Position numbers and translations under genes: made by a program. 64,000 nucleotides of DNA from Thermomucor indicae-seudaticae (taxonomy: Eukaryota; Mucoromycota; Mucoromycetes; Mucorales; Lichtheimiaceae), in the NCBI GenBank assembly GCA_000787465.1, contig JSYX01000089.1, positions 16,752 through 80,751 on the forward strand. Reading direction: 5' to 3'. Below the pieces are notes generated by a model. The model made no database searches. It saw only the letters and a program-made list of their open reading frames with translations, and was not told where the DNA came from. Within the stretch, counting starts at the first letter, position 1; each line of letters begins with the position of its first letter. This document shows, piece by piece, positions 1 through 10,252 of the stretch.

Positions 1-578
1 AGAGTCGCCATGAGTATATGGCACCCACAGCGCCTGTGCCAACTAGAATAACATTATACAAAGTGTCCTCTATTATGAAATCTAGCCGAACCAGTTTTGC
101 CAACCTGTCAGCACTCGAACGGGTTTTTCTGTCATAGTAGAATATCGTCCTAACTGGGAAAAAAGTGGGCTCCGGCCAAGTGGTTCAACGCCAGGTCTAT
201 GCGCTGTTAGATGAGGATAATGCAGAGGAATAGACGCTACAGTGGATGCTTTTTGAGAAGAATAAAGACGACGGATGACAGTGCTTGACAACCTCAGCAC
301 CGTGAAGCGAACCATCTGGCAGAAAGAGGGGAATGTTCGTGCCCTCGAAGCCATCCCGTTTGATTTTCCGCTTCCCCGATACAACACAAGTCCGGGATCA
401 AGAAGGTTCTGTTGCCCAAACCGCCGGATCGCAAGAGCATGATGTTGAGGCCTTAGAGTTGGTATGGCCACGGACAACCGTCTGCTTCAGGCACAGACAC
501 GCTTTACCATCATGGTTCAGAAACGGTACTTATCGAACTTTCTCTAACTGATTATGTCATAAAAGTGTATTTTTTTTG
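1..578. other. No recognisable gene
   Basis: Open frames exist on both strands here (roughly 82-477 minus and 333-551 plus), but neither matches a family I know. Neither is bounded by convincing splice sites, and the longest does not start at a clear conserved ATG. I see no RNA gene. The last part is probably the 3' flank of the eIF3j gene, which ends at 579. Confidence 0.5.
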
Positions 579-1575
579 TTACATAAAGTCATCAAAATCA
601 TCATAGACATCCCGGTATGAAGTAGCATCGTCTAATGCTGCGTTTTTGCCAGCAGCAGCCAGCTGGGGCTTAGCCTTCTTCTTTGCCTTTGTTGCCTCCT
701 TTGCTTGACGCTGCTTATCGTTGGCCATGGCTGTCAAGGTAGACGCAACTTTGCGAATATCCATATCCTTGCATGGCTCAGCAATTTCACGGACTAAAGT
801 ATCCAAGAAGGATGGATAGTTGACGCTTTTCTAATGACCTGTCTTAGCCTAATCGCCTCAACATATGAGATACGACCGAACGAGGACTTACAGAATTTGC
901 AGTAATAATAGCAGCAAGTCGTTTTGCATAAGCTTCGAATTCTACCCGAGTCTTAGGCTTGACCTCTTCAATAGGCTTCTCATCGTCTTTCTCTAAACGT
1001 GTGTGTGTCGTGTTTAAGTCCATTGTGCTTATCTCGCGCCATAACTCGATCAGAAAAGAAGACTCGCTTACTTGATACAGAAACACCGGCGAACAGTTCA
1101 GTGGCGCTCTTCATATCTGCTTCTAGTTCTAATTCACGCATTCTTCTTTTTCTCTCAAATGCGTCCTCTTCCGTTTCGCCCTCCTCAGCTGCACGCTATT
1201 CATAGGTAGTGGTAAGCAGTTCAAGCGAGGCCGACAAAGGCACAAAAAAAGGGCAAACTTACGATAGCGGCCTTCTTGGCCTCCATGGCTTTCTTCTTCT
1301 CTTCTTCGGCAGCCTTCTTTTCTGCAATCTTTTGCGCAAGAGGTATTTTCTTTCTTATAGGTGGAAGCTTTTTTTCTTCCTTTTTCTCTTCTTCTTCGTC
1401 AGAGTCCTCCCATGATTCTTTAACATCCTCTTCGACGTCCTCGTCTTCCCATTTGTTCCGTTTTGGAATAGCGACTTGAATGTCTTTTTCGTCCTCTGTT
1501 ATTTAACAAGGTCGTCTTAATGTCTGAAAACAGGACACAATGAACGTCTCAGTTCTCTTTACCCCAATCGCTCAT
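579..1575 (-). CDS. HCR1: Eukaryotic translation initiation factor 3 subunit J
   Basis: This is eIF3j, the loosely bound eIF3 subunit that sits in the 40S decoding centre and helps mRNA recruitment and start-site selection in the cytoplasm. Five exons can be read. The first is tiny (ATG at 1575, MSDWE start) and is followed by an intron at 1496-1562. An acidic, Trp-containing N-terminus (KWEDEDVEEDVKESWEDSD) leads into Lys/Glu-rich helices. The C-terminus has the family sequence KVASTLTAMANDKQRQ, a Lys-rich stretch, and the diagnostic end DVYDDFDDFM. Between these are a FERKRRMRELELEADMKSA helix and the FEAYAKRLAAIITANS core. Length and domain order are normal for the family. The start lies 270 bp from the divergent secreted-peptide gene, so the two may share upstream sequence. 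Confidence 0.93.
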
Positions 1576-1795
1576 TTTGTTCACGAGTCTTTACTCTCCA
1601 CGCACCGCACTCAGCATTGCCTCCACAAAATTTTTTGATTTTTCTGCTCCCGCTGTTCGAAGGATAGAACGCTTTCCTCATTGACTACATGTAGATGCTA
1701 TTCAATCACTTTAGACTATACATTTATCAGTACAAGACATAGTGATATACACAGTTTGATAAATAGTATTGATAAATGGAAATTGCGATTTCACT

Positions 1796-1804
1796 TATAT
1801 ATTA
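1796..1804 (+). promoter_or_regulatory. TATA box of the Cys-rich peptide gene
   Basis: TATATATTA lies 41 bp upstream of the ATG at 1845. The corresponding position of the downstream copy holds TATATAAG (2562-2569), so the element is conserved between the two duplicates. The short spacing implies a 5' leader of only about 15-25 nt. Confidence 0.6.
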
Positions 1805-1844
1805 AGCGACCGACATTACCTGCTGTTCCTGTATATTGACTGTC

Positions 1845-2015
1845 ATGGAGAAACAAAGCATCGTTATCCTTTTCGCTGTTCTCTTTGCCCTCTTCCAAGT
1901 CTTCGGAGTCGTTAACGCCCATCACGACTGCGGATACGGTTGCCGCTGTGACGGAGACGGATGTTATTGTAATGACGGCTACTGTCATGATGGTTATTGC
2001 GACGATGGCTGCTGA
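1845..2015 (+). CDS. Small secreted Cys/Gly/Asp-rich peptide (56 aa)
   Basis: The 56-codon frame encodes a typical signal peptide (hydrophobic core IVILFAVLFALFQVF, likely cleavage after VVNA). The 31-residue mature part has eight cysteines arranged as C-x3-C-x-C-x4-C-x-C and then three xxGYC/DDGC-like steps, with three His and many Gly and Asp. I do not recognise the family. Composition suggests a disulfide-rich or metal-binding secreted peptide, which is inference. A TATA box precedes the ATG. If the conserved downstream intron (2054-2115) is spliced and the TGA at 2013-2015 is ignored, the same frame continues to 2209 and matches exon 2 of the neighbouring copy. The present stop may therefore be a truncation of an older, longer protein. 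The peptide is too short for most gene finders. Confidence 0.6.
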   Translation: MEKQSIVILFAVLFALFQVFGVVNAHHDCGYGCRCDGDGCYCNDGYCHDGYCDDGC

Positions 2016-2607
2016 AATACCTTGGTCTACCTGAAGGCCTCACTGGATACCGCGTAGGTTTAATGGGCATTCTAAACTTAAGTCATGATTATTCGTCTCA
2101 TTTTTGCGTTTTCAGCTGTTGCGCTTCAATAAGGCCCAATTATTACCAAATTCAACCATGGTTTAGTTCTTTCCTGTATCCCAGTTCTCGAATAAAAACC
2201 TCAGTTTAGCCCTCCTTTATATACATAATTCCGTGTAAATCAACAATAATCGGTATTGGAGACGCAAGATGTATGCACTGCTGGACCATTGAGTGATGAC
2301 GTTGAAGCTTTGCAAGAAGTTCCATTGTTTTCAAAGCATAGTTAAAACTTATAACATTTTGGATGCTTCAAGATTGGATGCACACATTCGCGTAAACTGT
2401 TGTTAACTAAACAACGTCTTTACAGCGTGTATTTGGTTTGTGGCTCGACGCGAAAGACATCTGAAGCAGTCTAGACTTTCATGCACAATCCAGCAGTTTT
2501 TATCAGTCAAAGATATAGCGATATACATACGCAGCATTGATACATTAGAAGCTACTTCCCTTATATAAGCAAGGTACATCCTCTGCTGTTTTCGTACAGT
2601 AACTATC
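2016..2607 (+). other. Spliced 3' region of the first peptide gene and promoter of the second
   Basis: Positions 2054-2115 form a good GT...AG intron at the same place as the intron of the next copy. The following exon to about 2209 stays open in the ancestral frame but lies after the TGA, so today it is probably 3' UTR. From about 2470 onward the sequence repeats the promoter of the first unit and includes the TATA box at 2562-2569. Confidence 0.5.
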
Positions 2608-2963
2608 ATGGAGTAACAAAGCCTCTTCATCCTCTTCGCTGTTCTCTTTGTCCTCTTCCAAGTTCTCGAAGTCGCTGCTACCTCCAACGGAAACGGCCGG
2701 GTTTGGCCTAGTCAACAATCCAACCATCACGGTGGCCACGGCCATCAAGTTCACCACCACCACGATCACCATGGCCATCACAGACATGGCTACAGTGTAC
2801 TGATGCCTCTTCCTCTGCTCGATACCACGTAAGTTTATACGCATTTTATAGTTGATTTGTAAAACATTCATTCAGCTTTTGCGTCTCCAGCTGTACCGCT
2901 CCAATAAGGCCCACGATTGCAAAGTTCAATCATGGTTTCTTCTTCGCTTTGTTCGAATATTGA
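2608..2963 (+). pseudogene. His-rich secreted peptide gene with a stop at codon 3
   Basis: This is the tandem copy of the gene at 1845. ATG-GAG is followed by TAA (2614-2616) where the first copy has AAA. Everything after the stop is open: a signal-peptide core (ILFAVLFVLFQVLEVAA), then a mature region very rich in His (HHGGHGHQVHHHHDHHGHHRH), a phase-2 intron at 2829-2890, and an exon ending at TGA 2961-2963. Apart from the TAA the spliced frame would be about 97 codons. A single nonsense change in an otherwise clean frame suggests recent inactivation. A start from another exon joined at the AG just before the CCTCTTC codons, or a sequencing error, cannot be excluded. His clusters of this kind often bind Zn, Cu or Ni. 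Confidence 0.6.
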
Positions 2964-5102
2964 ATAAATTAGATAAAAAATATTTCCTTGCTGCTTTATG
3001 CAATGTTTCCGTCTGAAATCGACACAGTAATCAGTCTTAAAAATGGAAAATTGTACACGCTGCTAGACCGTCGAATGGTGACGTTCAAGCCTCAGCATCA
3101 TGTAATTGTCGCAACGAGCTTTATTTCTTTCAAAAGCATAGTTGAAATATCAGAATATATGGGACATCTGCACTCGTCGCAGAATGAAGCCTCCAGTTAG
3201 CACTGGCATAGACACCAGGTACAACTATCTACAATCGAAATGACCGAAATTCGCTATTTCCCCTAAAACAAGCAAAGGGAGGGGCAGCATCGCTACTGGT
3301 GCGTTGCCAGCTTTGCTATGGTTTAAAACCTCCACCACCACTTAGGAGCCCAGACGTAGTGAATACCTCCCCGGCCAGCCGTGATGACCCGGGGACTTCC
3401 TTTGTCGTTTTTACCTTCGAGAACAGAACATCTTGCACAGATGTGGCGAACGCAGTTTATTTACTTGGATGCGAGGCAATTAGTAGACCCATTACCAGAG
3501 AGCGTATGACTACTTGTTGAAAGAGGAACGAATCCCTTTGCCGCAAATCGTTGAGCGGCTTTTTAGATCACTGTTGGCAAAGCATCACTGCAGCAAGCAA
3601 CGCCCAAAGCAATGTTGTCAATTTTCGAGTAAAGCTGGTAAAAAGACGGTGACAATGATTGAGGGCGTCACTTTATATTACTCGCAAATATAAGCAACTA
3701 TTGCTTTTGCCTTTTATTCTTCATCTTTGGTCTGGCTTGTGGCAGGTCGTTTCGTTTTCTTCATTTGCTTCAGCCTATTGGATGTCCGAAGCCAGTGAAG
3801 CGGTATAATGGATGCAGAGCTTATCAGTGTCTTTTGATCGGCAGCAAAACGCGAGTTCACAGCTTTTGCTGTTCTGATTGTCATTCCCTAAAGATAAACT
3901 CCATGAATAACGGAAATCACACTTTACGTTCACCTGAAGAAATGTCGCAAAAACAGCTGGCATGCGCAAGTAGTCGCTGGGTTTGACAACCAAGTCGAAA
4001 CCTTTGTAGCTGTACCAGCCAGTACACACTTGAGCCTTTCATGTCAAGGCGGGACGCAGACCATCGGGGGCCTAATTCACAGGTTCGTGTTAGTCGTGTC
4101 TTCGTACAGTACAGCCACATCTTAATGCATATCGTCAAACAAACTTCAGGCTGAGCCAGAACCTCTCCAGACAGTCGCCCCGACCACGAACATACACTTT
4201 ATGGGGACATAGTAGCAAACGCTTAAAAATTCAAAAGAGGTGGAGTGGTAAATGACGGCAGCTAGGATGGCATAGAACGGTCATACGTTTTCCTGCCGAA
4301 TGTCAAGTCCAATTCTCGACTTAATCGTAACCCCAAATCCAAGATTCCGGTATCATCATCCGCTTCCTAGTAGCAGATCTTACAGATTATTTGGGATACT
4401 TTTCCATTCGCTTCACGAATAAACGAAGCATTATATCTAATGTTACCGACATCTTGGTATTCTACATCTGCCCATTATTATGATGCTGAAGCCTATGGAA
4501 GGCCATATCCCGATTCACAGTCTACAAGTATGATATCATTTACTGTATGCTCAGTTGCGTAGTTCATGTACTATATCAGAAATTTCTGATAGAGACCTCG
4601 GCATTTGCTGCGATACAGTATGATGTAATTAGAAGACACGTGCTGTGTGTTATCAATCGTCGCTTCGAAAACAGTTGGACATGTATACAGATTACGTTAA
4701 TCTTTAATAACGATAGATTACGGTTTAGAAAGCGTTTCCTGCGCGTACAACAAGCCAAAAGCACTCATGCAATGTTAGATATAAGATCAACGAGTTCTGC
4801 CTGATCGGCACGTCTATCGCCATCATTTATCCAGAACCGAACAGTGGTATGTAGGCCGACAAAGCAGCTACCAGAAAGGAAGGGTGTTCCTTACTCTGTA
4901 AATTAACACACTGAGACTTTGAGTGAAAACAAGCGATAGATAGAAAGGTTTACTTTATCATGTCCTAACAGTCCTTCCTCAAGAGGATGATATATGCGAT
5001 AGAAGGAATTTCATCAATTCTGAGAGATGATATATGTGTTTTGAGTTCGTATAAAATGGCACTTGACAAGAGGGAGGATGCGAGAAGATAACATTGCACA
5101 AA
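2964..5102. other. Gene-poor 2.1-kb spacer
   Basis: Only short unsupported frames occur on either strand. I see no convincing splice-linked exons, RNA gene or transposon ends. The last 60 bp hold the promoter of the next peptide gene, with TATAAAAT at 5050-5057, 46 bp before its ATG. Confidence 0.5.
5050..5057 (+). promoter_or_regulatory. TATA box of the Phe/Pro-repeat protein gene
   Basis: TATAAAAT lies 46 bp upstream of the ATG at 5103. This is the same TATA-to-ATG distance as in the two other secreted-peptide genes of this cluster. Confidence 0.55.
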
Positions 5103-5536
5103 ATGTTCTTTGCAAACTCTCGTTTGGCTATCTTGTTTGCTGCTCTTCTGGCGTTCCTCTTCCAGATCGTCCATGCGGCACCCGTGGAAGAAGCTGCTCC
5201 CCAACAGGAGGCTACAGCTCCCGAAGCTTCAGCGGCTAATGCGTAAGTATTCAAATCAAATGTATAGGTATAACCAAATTGTCTCGCTCAAACAACCGTA
5301 TGGTCACTAGGAATGGAGCCCAGACCTTCCCGCCTATCTTCCCTCCATTTCCGCCTACCTTCCCTCCATTTCCGCCAACCTTCCCTCCATTCCCTCCATT
5401 CCCTCCTCCGCCAACCTTCCCTCCGTTCCCTCCTCCTCCAACCTTCCCTCCGTTCCCCCCAGTGCCGCCAATCTTCCCTCCTTTCCCTCCGATGTTTCCT
5501 CCATTCCCTCCGATGTTTCCTCCATTCCATCACTAA
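5103..5536 (+). CDS. Small secreted Phe/Pro-repeat protein (121 aa)
   Basis: There are two exons (5103-5242 and 5311-5536) joined across a 68-bp phase-2 intron. The N-terminus is a signal peptide (LAILFAALLAFLFQIVHA) resembling those of the peptides at 1845 and 2608. A short Ala/Glu/Pro/Gln-rich linker follows. Exon 2 is almost entirely tandem FPP units with T, I, V or M between them (TFPPFPP, IFPPFPP, MFPPFPP), ending FHH. I do not recognise the family. The composition fits an extended polyproline-type cell-wall or secreted protein, which is inference. The shared signal peptide, intron phase and TATA spacing suggest descent from the same ancestor as its two upstream neighbours, with a new mature region. 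A long antisense frame over the repeat is only its shadow. Confidence 0.75.
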
Positions 5537-5927
5537 CACGAGGTTGATGTGACGGGACACTTCACAGAACTGGCGCTTTCTTGCTATTCACAATAAAAAG
5601 TTGCTTCATCGTTTGTTGCTTGCGAAGATATTCGTTTGTTAGTTTGCCTTACAGCTTGTTTCCACGGCACAGTGCTGTGGTCATTGGCCATTTTTATAAG
5701 CTCTTTAGCATCGCAGCCTCTTGTTGGGAAGAACAAATGTAAACTTTTTCCATGTTAGATCCTTGTTTAATCACCAGTCAAACGGAAAACAAAACGTGAA
5801 ATGGAATGGTACTTCCATAGGAACTGGGGCAGAGGAAATGGGTATAGGTACTTTACAAGACAGAGAGAGAGTGTGATGTAAGTGAAAGAAATGTCTATAT
5901 GAGTCTGTAAACGAAAATGCCGTCGAA

Positions 5928-7623
5928 TTATTTTCCAGCCTTCTGCCACTTCAGTAGCTTCTCTAGAGCATATCGAGTTGTCTTCACCGGACCAGCAGTG
6001 AAAATTCCTTTCACGCTTTGGGTGAATGCTGGTCGTGCAATGATTTGCCGAAGGGCTAGATAAAAAGCAATCAATTAAAGGGCTTAATAGGAAAATTGCG
6101 TATGGGCACGTACCGCTATCGATATGTTTAGTCAAAACAGGAGATGAGGCAATCTGTTGATGCAGTTCGATCTTCTCCTCCGGAACTGCAATGTTATTCC
6201 GAACGCAATACAACCTATGCTCGTCTACAACCTTCTTGTATAAGGTACTGGGAAGCTTTTGCACCATCAGTCCCCGGAAGCGAGGGTTGTTATTTTGCTT
6301 CAAACCAAGAAGTTTGAGTATAGTCAATCATAAAAACATGCCACATCGACTTCGTACCTGGAATTGGCCGTTGTTCAGTGTGGCCACATTAGGTAGATCA
6401 TCAAGAAGTCCGAAGTATAGCCGGTGGAAATGACTCAGCTGCGCTTCAACGATGTTCCGGACTTTATTCGGGTTCTCCCCCACAATCATCCGAAAATCGC
6501 CCACATAACTGATGCCAGCAATCCGCTCAAAAAGTTCTTGCTCGCTGAACTTTTCCGGTAAGGTCAATAGTGCCACCCGCACAGCTTCTGTCAAGTTCAC
6601 TTGGTTCGCTAGGCGGACACGGGCATCATCTCGCAAAATCTTCACCTAATGCTCCGGATGTTAGCCGAGCACAAACAGAGAGTTAGCTCTGTTTCCGCTT
6701 ACTGGCTTATGCATCCGACCAGCCAGGTAAAGCGTCTCCCAATCGATCAAATCCTTGCATAGAGTCTCGATAGAGACGACGCCATACTTGATAATCTTGA
6801 AATAAAGATTTCAGAAGGTGCCTATCGAACGACGCCAGATATTTCATCTTTCTTACCTTTCCATTGATCTCCACATAGGGATTGAAATAGACACCAGCTC
6901 CCATTTTCTCTTGCATCATCGTTACTGTGCTTGAACCGAGATGTCGCAAACCCGAGTAATGGTGAGGGTTTTGCTGCATGTTGAGTGCATGCCAATGGCC
7001 AGGATGCGATACCCCGAAAATGAAGTCGAGCATCGGTTTACTCTACACGTACATAGTCAGTAATCAAGCTAGGACTGCCAGATTGAAATCCGTTATAGCT
7101 CACCTTCTCATCATAACCTGCTTGTTTGAAAACGCCACTGCCGTAGGCAAAAGCATACCGAATAGGGGCATGAAACTTGGAAACAATGTCTTTCAACTGC
7201 TGCTTCAACTCTTCATTGATATTAATGTACTGATTGGTGCCAAAGTCGGGAGAGTCAGGGATATTCGTCGGATGAAAGTGGAGTTGGCGTAGACGTTGTA
7301 AACGGCGTCGAGTTTCTTCTGTAAACAGAGGTTGTTGTAACGGCTGCTGTCGTTCGTCGCCATTACGAGTCTGTTTTGATGCAGTTGGTTTCAAAGATGA
7401 GTCATTCACCGGCGGCCGCTGCATAGACGGCGGCAAGTCTTGCTGCATTGGACCAGAAGAGTGTGTGTCAATGTGGCCATTTGTATAAGACCGAGCCAAG
7501 ACAAAGGTATATCGTCCGGCACTGCTGCTGACGCGAGCTAAACTGGTTGTCTATTTCAGGTTTCAACATTTAGAACGAACAGCAAATTTCCGAGGGACAT
7601 TGTCCAATACGCACACTCAACAT
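5928..7623 (-). CDS. TAM41: Mitochondrial phosphatidate cytidylyltransferase TAM41
   Basis: TAM41 (MMP37) makes CDP-diacylglycerol from phosphatidic acid and CTP on the matrix side of the inner mitochondrial membrane. This is the entry step to cardiolipin. Family blocks are visible in order: FAYGSGVFKQAGYD (nucleotidyltransferase G-S motif), PMLDFIFGVSHPGHWHALNM (Asp-containing substrate loop), NPHHYSGLRHLG, a long helical middle, and the C-terminus QSVKGIFTAGPVKTTRYALE. The start was placed at 7623. A three-codon first exon splices over 7551-7614 to give MLST-TSLARVSSSAGRYTF, a good mitochondrial presequence, whereas no in-frame ATG exists downstream near the conserved part. A Gln/Pro-rich segment separates the presequence from the catalytic domain. 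Six exons are legible. Confidence 0.92.
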
Positions 7624-8299
7624 TGTGAAAAACGTCAGAAAGAAAATGCGCAAGTTGACCCCGTTTCACGACATTTTGTACCGCCCGGAGCCAATCGATT
7701 TTTCCATTGAAAAAAGCTCATGATGATCTGTGTTTTATCGGAGCTCGTGCTTTTCCAATGGTTTCGACTGGACCCCTACAAGCAAAGCCGTTGAGGGAGC
7801 CCGCGTGAACATGTCGGCACGTAACTCCACTTGGCAGCAATATTGCCTTGATCCGATCCGCCGTGCTTGTCAGCTTAATCGATTACGCCCTCTGTTGAGG
7901 GTCGCCCAACTTTTGAACGAGGAGGTTGCTTGTATGGTTTCCTTTTTCCGGGAAAGAACACCACCAATGTTCGTTCAGGACAAGGCTCAGTAGCAACGGC
8001 CCAGGTGTAATTGACCTGGGTTGAGAGCTTAAATGCCGCTACTGTGGATCTATGCCTTCGCACAACCCCAAACTCCACGGATACCCGATGTTTGACCTGA
8101 CAGAGACGATACAGCGGATAGCCGGAAGCCAAGAGTTTCTGTTCCGGTGCGCGCCAGCAAATTGCGTCTTTATGGGCTGGATTCTGGCTATTGGGTGCAT
8201 GGAGAGTTACGGATAAACCTTTATCGGGTATCACTGCCTCGACGCGATAAGAATGCGGGTATCATACACAAAGCTCTCTTTGGAAATGATAACGGCTCA
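7624..8299. other. No clear gene; short open frames only
   Basis: Several frames of 80-120 codons overlap here on both strands (7730-7993 plus, 7875-8234 minus). None has a recognised motif, a clear promoter or consistent splice partners. Codon composition changes frame within the interval, which suggests decayed coding sequence rather than a working gene. Confidence 0.35.
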
Positions 8300-8850
8300 T
8301 GCAGGCGACTATTTATGGAGTAGCAACACCTGGCAATAAGCATATTTTTATATCTTCCTTGATCTTCCCCGTAACGGATACTTTTATGCTTACACCTCGT
8401 GCATCAAGGAGAACTTGTCGAAAGTCTCCATCTGAACTCATTGATCACCTGGAGAGGTCAATAAAGACAAGAAGAAGGATGCAATTAAGAATGGGGGCAG
8501 TGGAGCAACGGAAACACAATTATCCGGAAGCGATGTCCTTCTCGAGCAGCCCTAAAATAGCCATCCATCCAGTTTAGGAGCTGAGAAAGAGGAAGCTATA
8601 AACCATTGTACCTCTACCTAAATAACGTTTATGATACGGATGCGATTCAAATATCATTCCTAGGACGTCGTATGGCAAGGCGAGATTCGCAGCACAGCTG
8701 AAAAAGTGATCGGCGAAGAGAAGCGGAAGCTGATAGAAAGTGGGATCATTGATCCTCCTTATATCCGCTGGTGGAAAACTGTCTTCACGAATTCGGCATG
8801 TAAGAATCCTGATGCATCCGCAGCTATTGTAACTTAGAGGTCGATTATAG
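8300..8850 (+). pseudogene. Possible decayed coding sequence, unidentified
   Basis: On the plus strand, coding-like peptide stretches appear in one frame but are broken by stops. LDLPRNGYFYAYTSCIKENL runs into two stops, then NKDKKKDAIKNGGSGATETQ follows. After an AG at about 8661 comes WQGEIRSTAEKVIGEEKRKL with IDPPYIRWWKTVF behind it, ending at a possible GTAAGA donor near 8800. I do not recognise the protein. Either this is a multi-exon gene whose introns I cannot place, or a relic. The in-frame stops in the first part favour a relic. Confidence 0.25.
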
Positions 8851-9539
8851 CCTGAGCCACTGAGTAATAATCAGCTCTGACAACAAGACATATACGTCGA
8901 GTACAAAGTCTTTACGTATAAACCAACGCTGAAACCATGATATCTTGAAAGAAACCACTGCAGGCGCTACCATACCTTTCCCATCGGGTTCTACCTTTTT
9001 TGCCGGCTTAGCGTTCGTGTCCAAGCTGGTGATATGCTCGTCAACTTGGATACTGATACTAACACTTAGCAATTTTGAATTCAGCCAAGCCAAACGATTA
9101 AGTTTCGTAAGTTTACATAGCTTGTTTTTAGTTTAATCATTCAAAACCGGCAGTTTACGTGCAGAGACATCATCTCATTGTCTATCGGAAAAATTCCAAA
9201 GGGCATGGATAGGTTTATGAAGACATATGGAAAGGCATTGAGAACCCTTTCAGTGTAGTTCGGAAAAAGCCTATCCTTTCAAGGGCTTTGACGCTTTGTC
9301 TTAGGCTCCTCCTGCCTGTGTCGGGATATCGAAGCCGTTTAAAAAAGGACACGGAAGGACCAGCACTCTTCCAATCTCTTTTAGAAAGTCAGCCGCTAGG
9401 AGCAAAACTCGTCTTATGGGTCCTGCCTGTAATATATAAAGCTGTTACTCACGAAAAACAATCAGCAGGCTTGAAATCCTCGACCAGCTTAATTGATTCA
9501 GCTTCATCTTTCCGATGCTTATCGGACTTGCACCCTTAA

Positions 9540-10252
9540 AGTTGTATTTGCTATAAAAAGGGACCCAAAACGCTGGATGTTTGAACTTCCTCATCCAGCA
9601 AGCTCAGGTCCCAGCGGTTCTGGTGACCAATTTTCGTATGTAGGCTCAAGCCGGGTATGCGTAGGCAGGTACCTCTCTGACTCGTGTTCTGGCACGCTTA
9701 CCATGGCCCCTCAAGAGTTCTGGGAAACCAGGTGCCGGGCATACATGGCTCCTTTATTTTTCTTCTCATTAGCAGGTGACTTTGTACACAGGTATTTTTG
9801 TTTACACTTTAGAGAAAACAATAAATGCATGGTTCCTATATCTATTATCGTTCGACTGCCCTTGCTAATAAATGTCGCTACTCATAAGGGCGTATTATTT
9901 CTTGTCGCAGGCTATAGAAAGTTTAAGGGGGAGGAGCCTGTAAAAGTACTGCTAAATCAAGCGAAAGAAGTTCCAAGAGGAGGCGCTCAAAGAAAGGATC
10001 TAAAACACTTGTGGGAAGCTAGAATACGATTTCCAGCATCTTCCATGGCTTGTAATCAGCTGCAAGTTACTGAGACGACGTCGACAACTGCCGCAAGTAG
10101 CAATCACGAATTTCTATTCCATGGTGTGTGACCCTGAGACCTCCTCAGAATCTGGCGCTCGTACCATCTTGCTTCCGTTTGACAATAGGATACAGTTCGA
10201 GAAAAATGGCAACGTAGTCAAGGCACTCCGTGTTTCTGGGACAAAGTACTAG
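9540..10252 (+). CDS. Unidentified coding fragments ending at TAG 10252
   Basis: A frame from about 9541 to 9760 reads coding-like (WMFELPHPASSGPSGSGDQF). The final stretch from about 10075 is convincing as a C-terminus: AITNFYSMVCDPETSSESGA continuing through LLPFDNRIQFEKNGNVVKAL to the end SGTKY-stop at 10250-10252. The intervening sequence needs splices or frameshifts that I cannot resolve. The product is unknown. It could be the end of a real multi-exon gene or part of the decayed block that begins near 8300. Confidence 0.25.

Larger units (their letters stand above)
1700..2963 (+). repeat. Tandem duplication of a secreted-peptide gene unit
   Basis: Two units, about 1700-2220 and 2470-2963, align along their whole length. 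Both have a TATA-type box (1796-1804 and 2562-2569), an ATG about 45 bp downstream, and near-identical signal-peptide codons. Both also have a 62-bp phase-2 intron (2054-2115 and 2829-2890) and a similar second exon that includes an IRP motif. Only the mature-peptide region differs strongly. The similarity was seen by eye; I did not compute percent identity. Confidence 0.8.

Noticed and set aside
82..477. 131-codon minus-strand frame at the window start
   Set aside because: No family motif, no splice partners and mixed composition. It is likely chance.
1209..1479. Plus-strand Phe/Ser-rich frames
   Set aside because: They are antisense to Lys/Glu-rich eIF3j coding sequence.
5288..5560. Minus-strand Arg/Trp/Glu-rich frame
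   Set aside because: It is the shadow of the FPP repeat codons on the opposite strand; its composition follows from the repeat.
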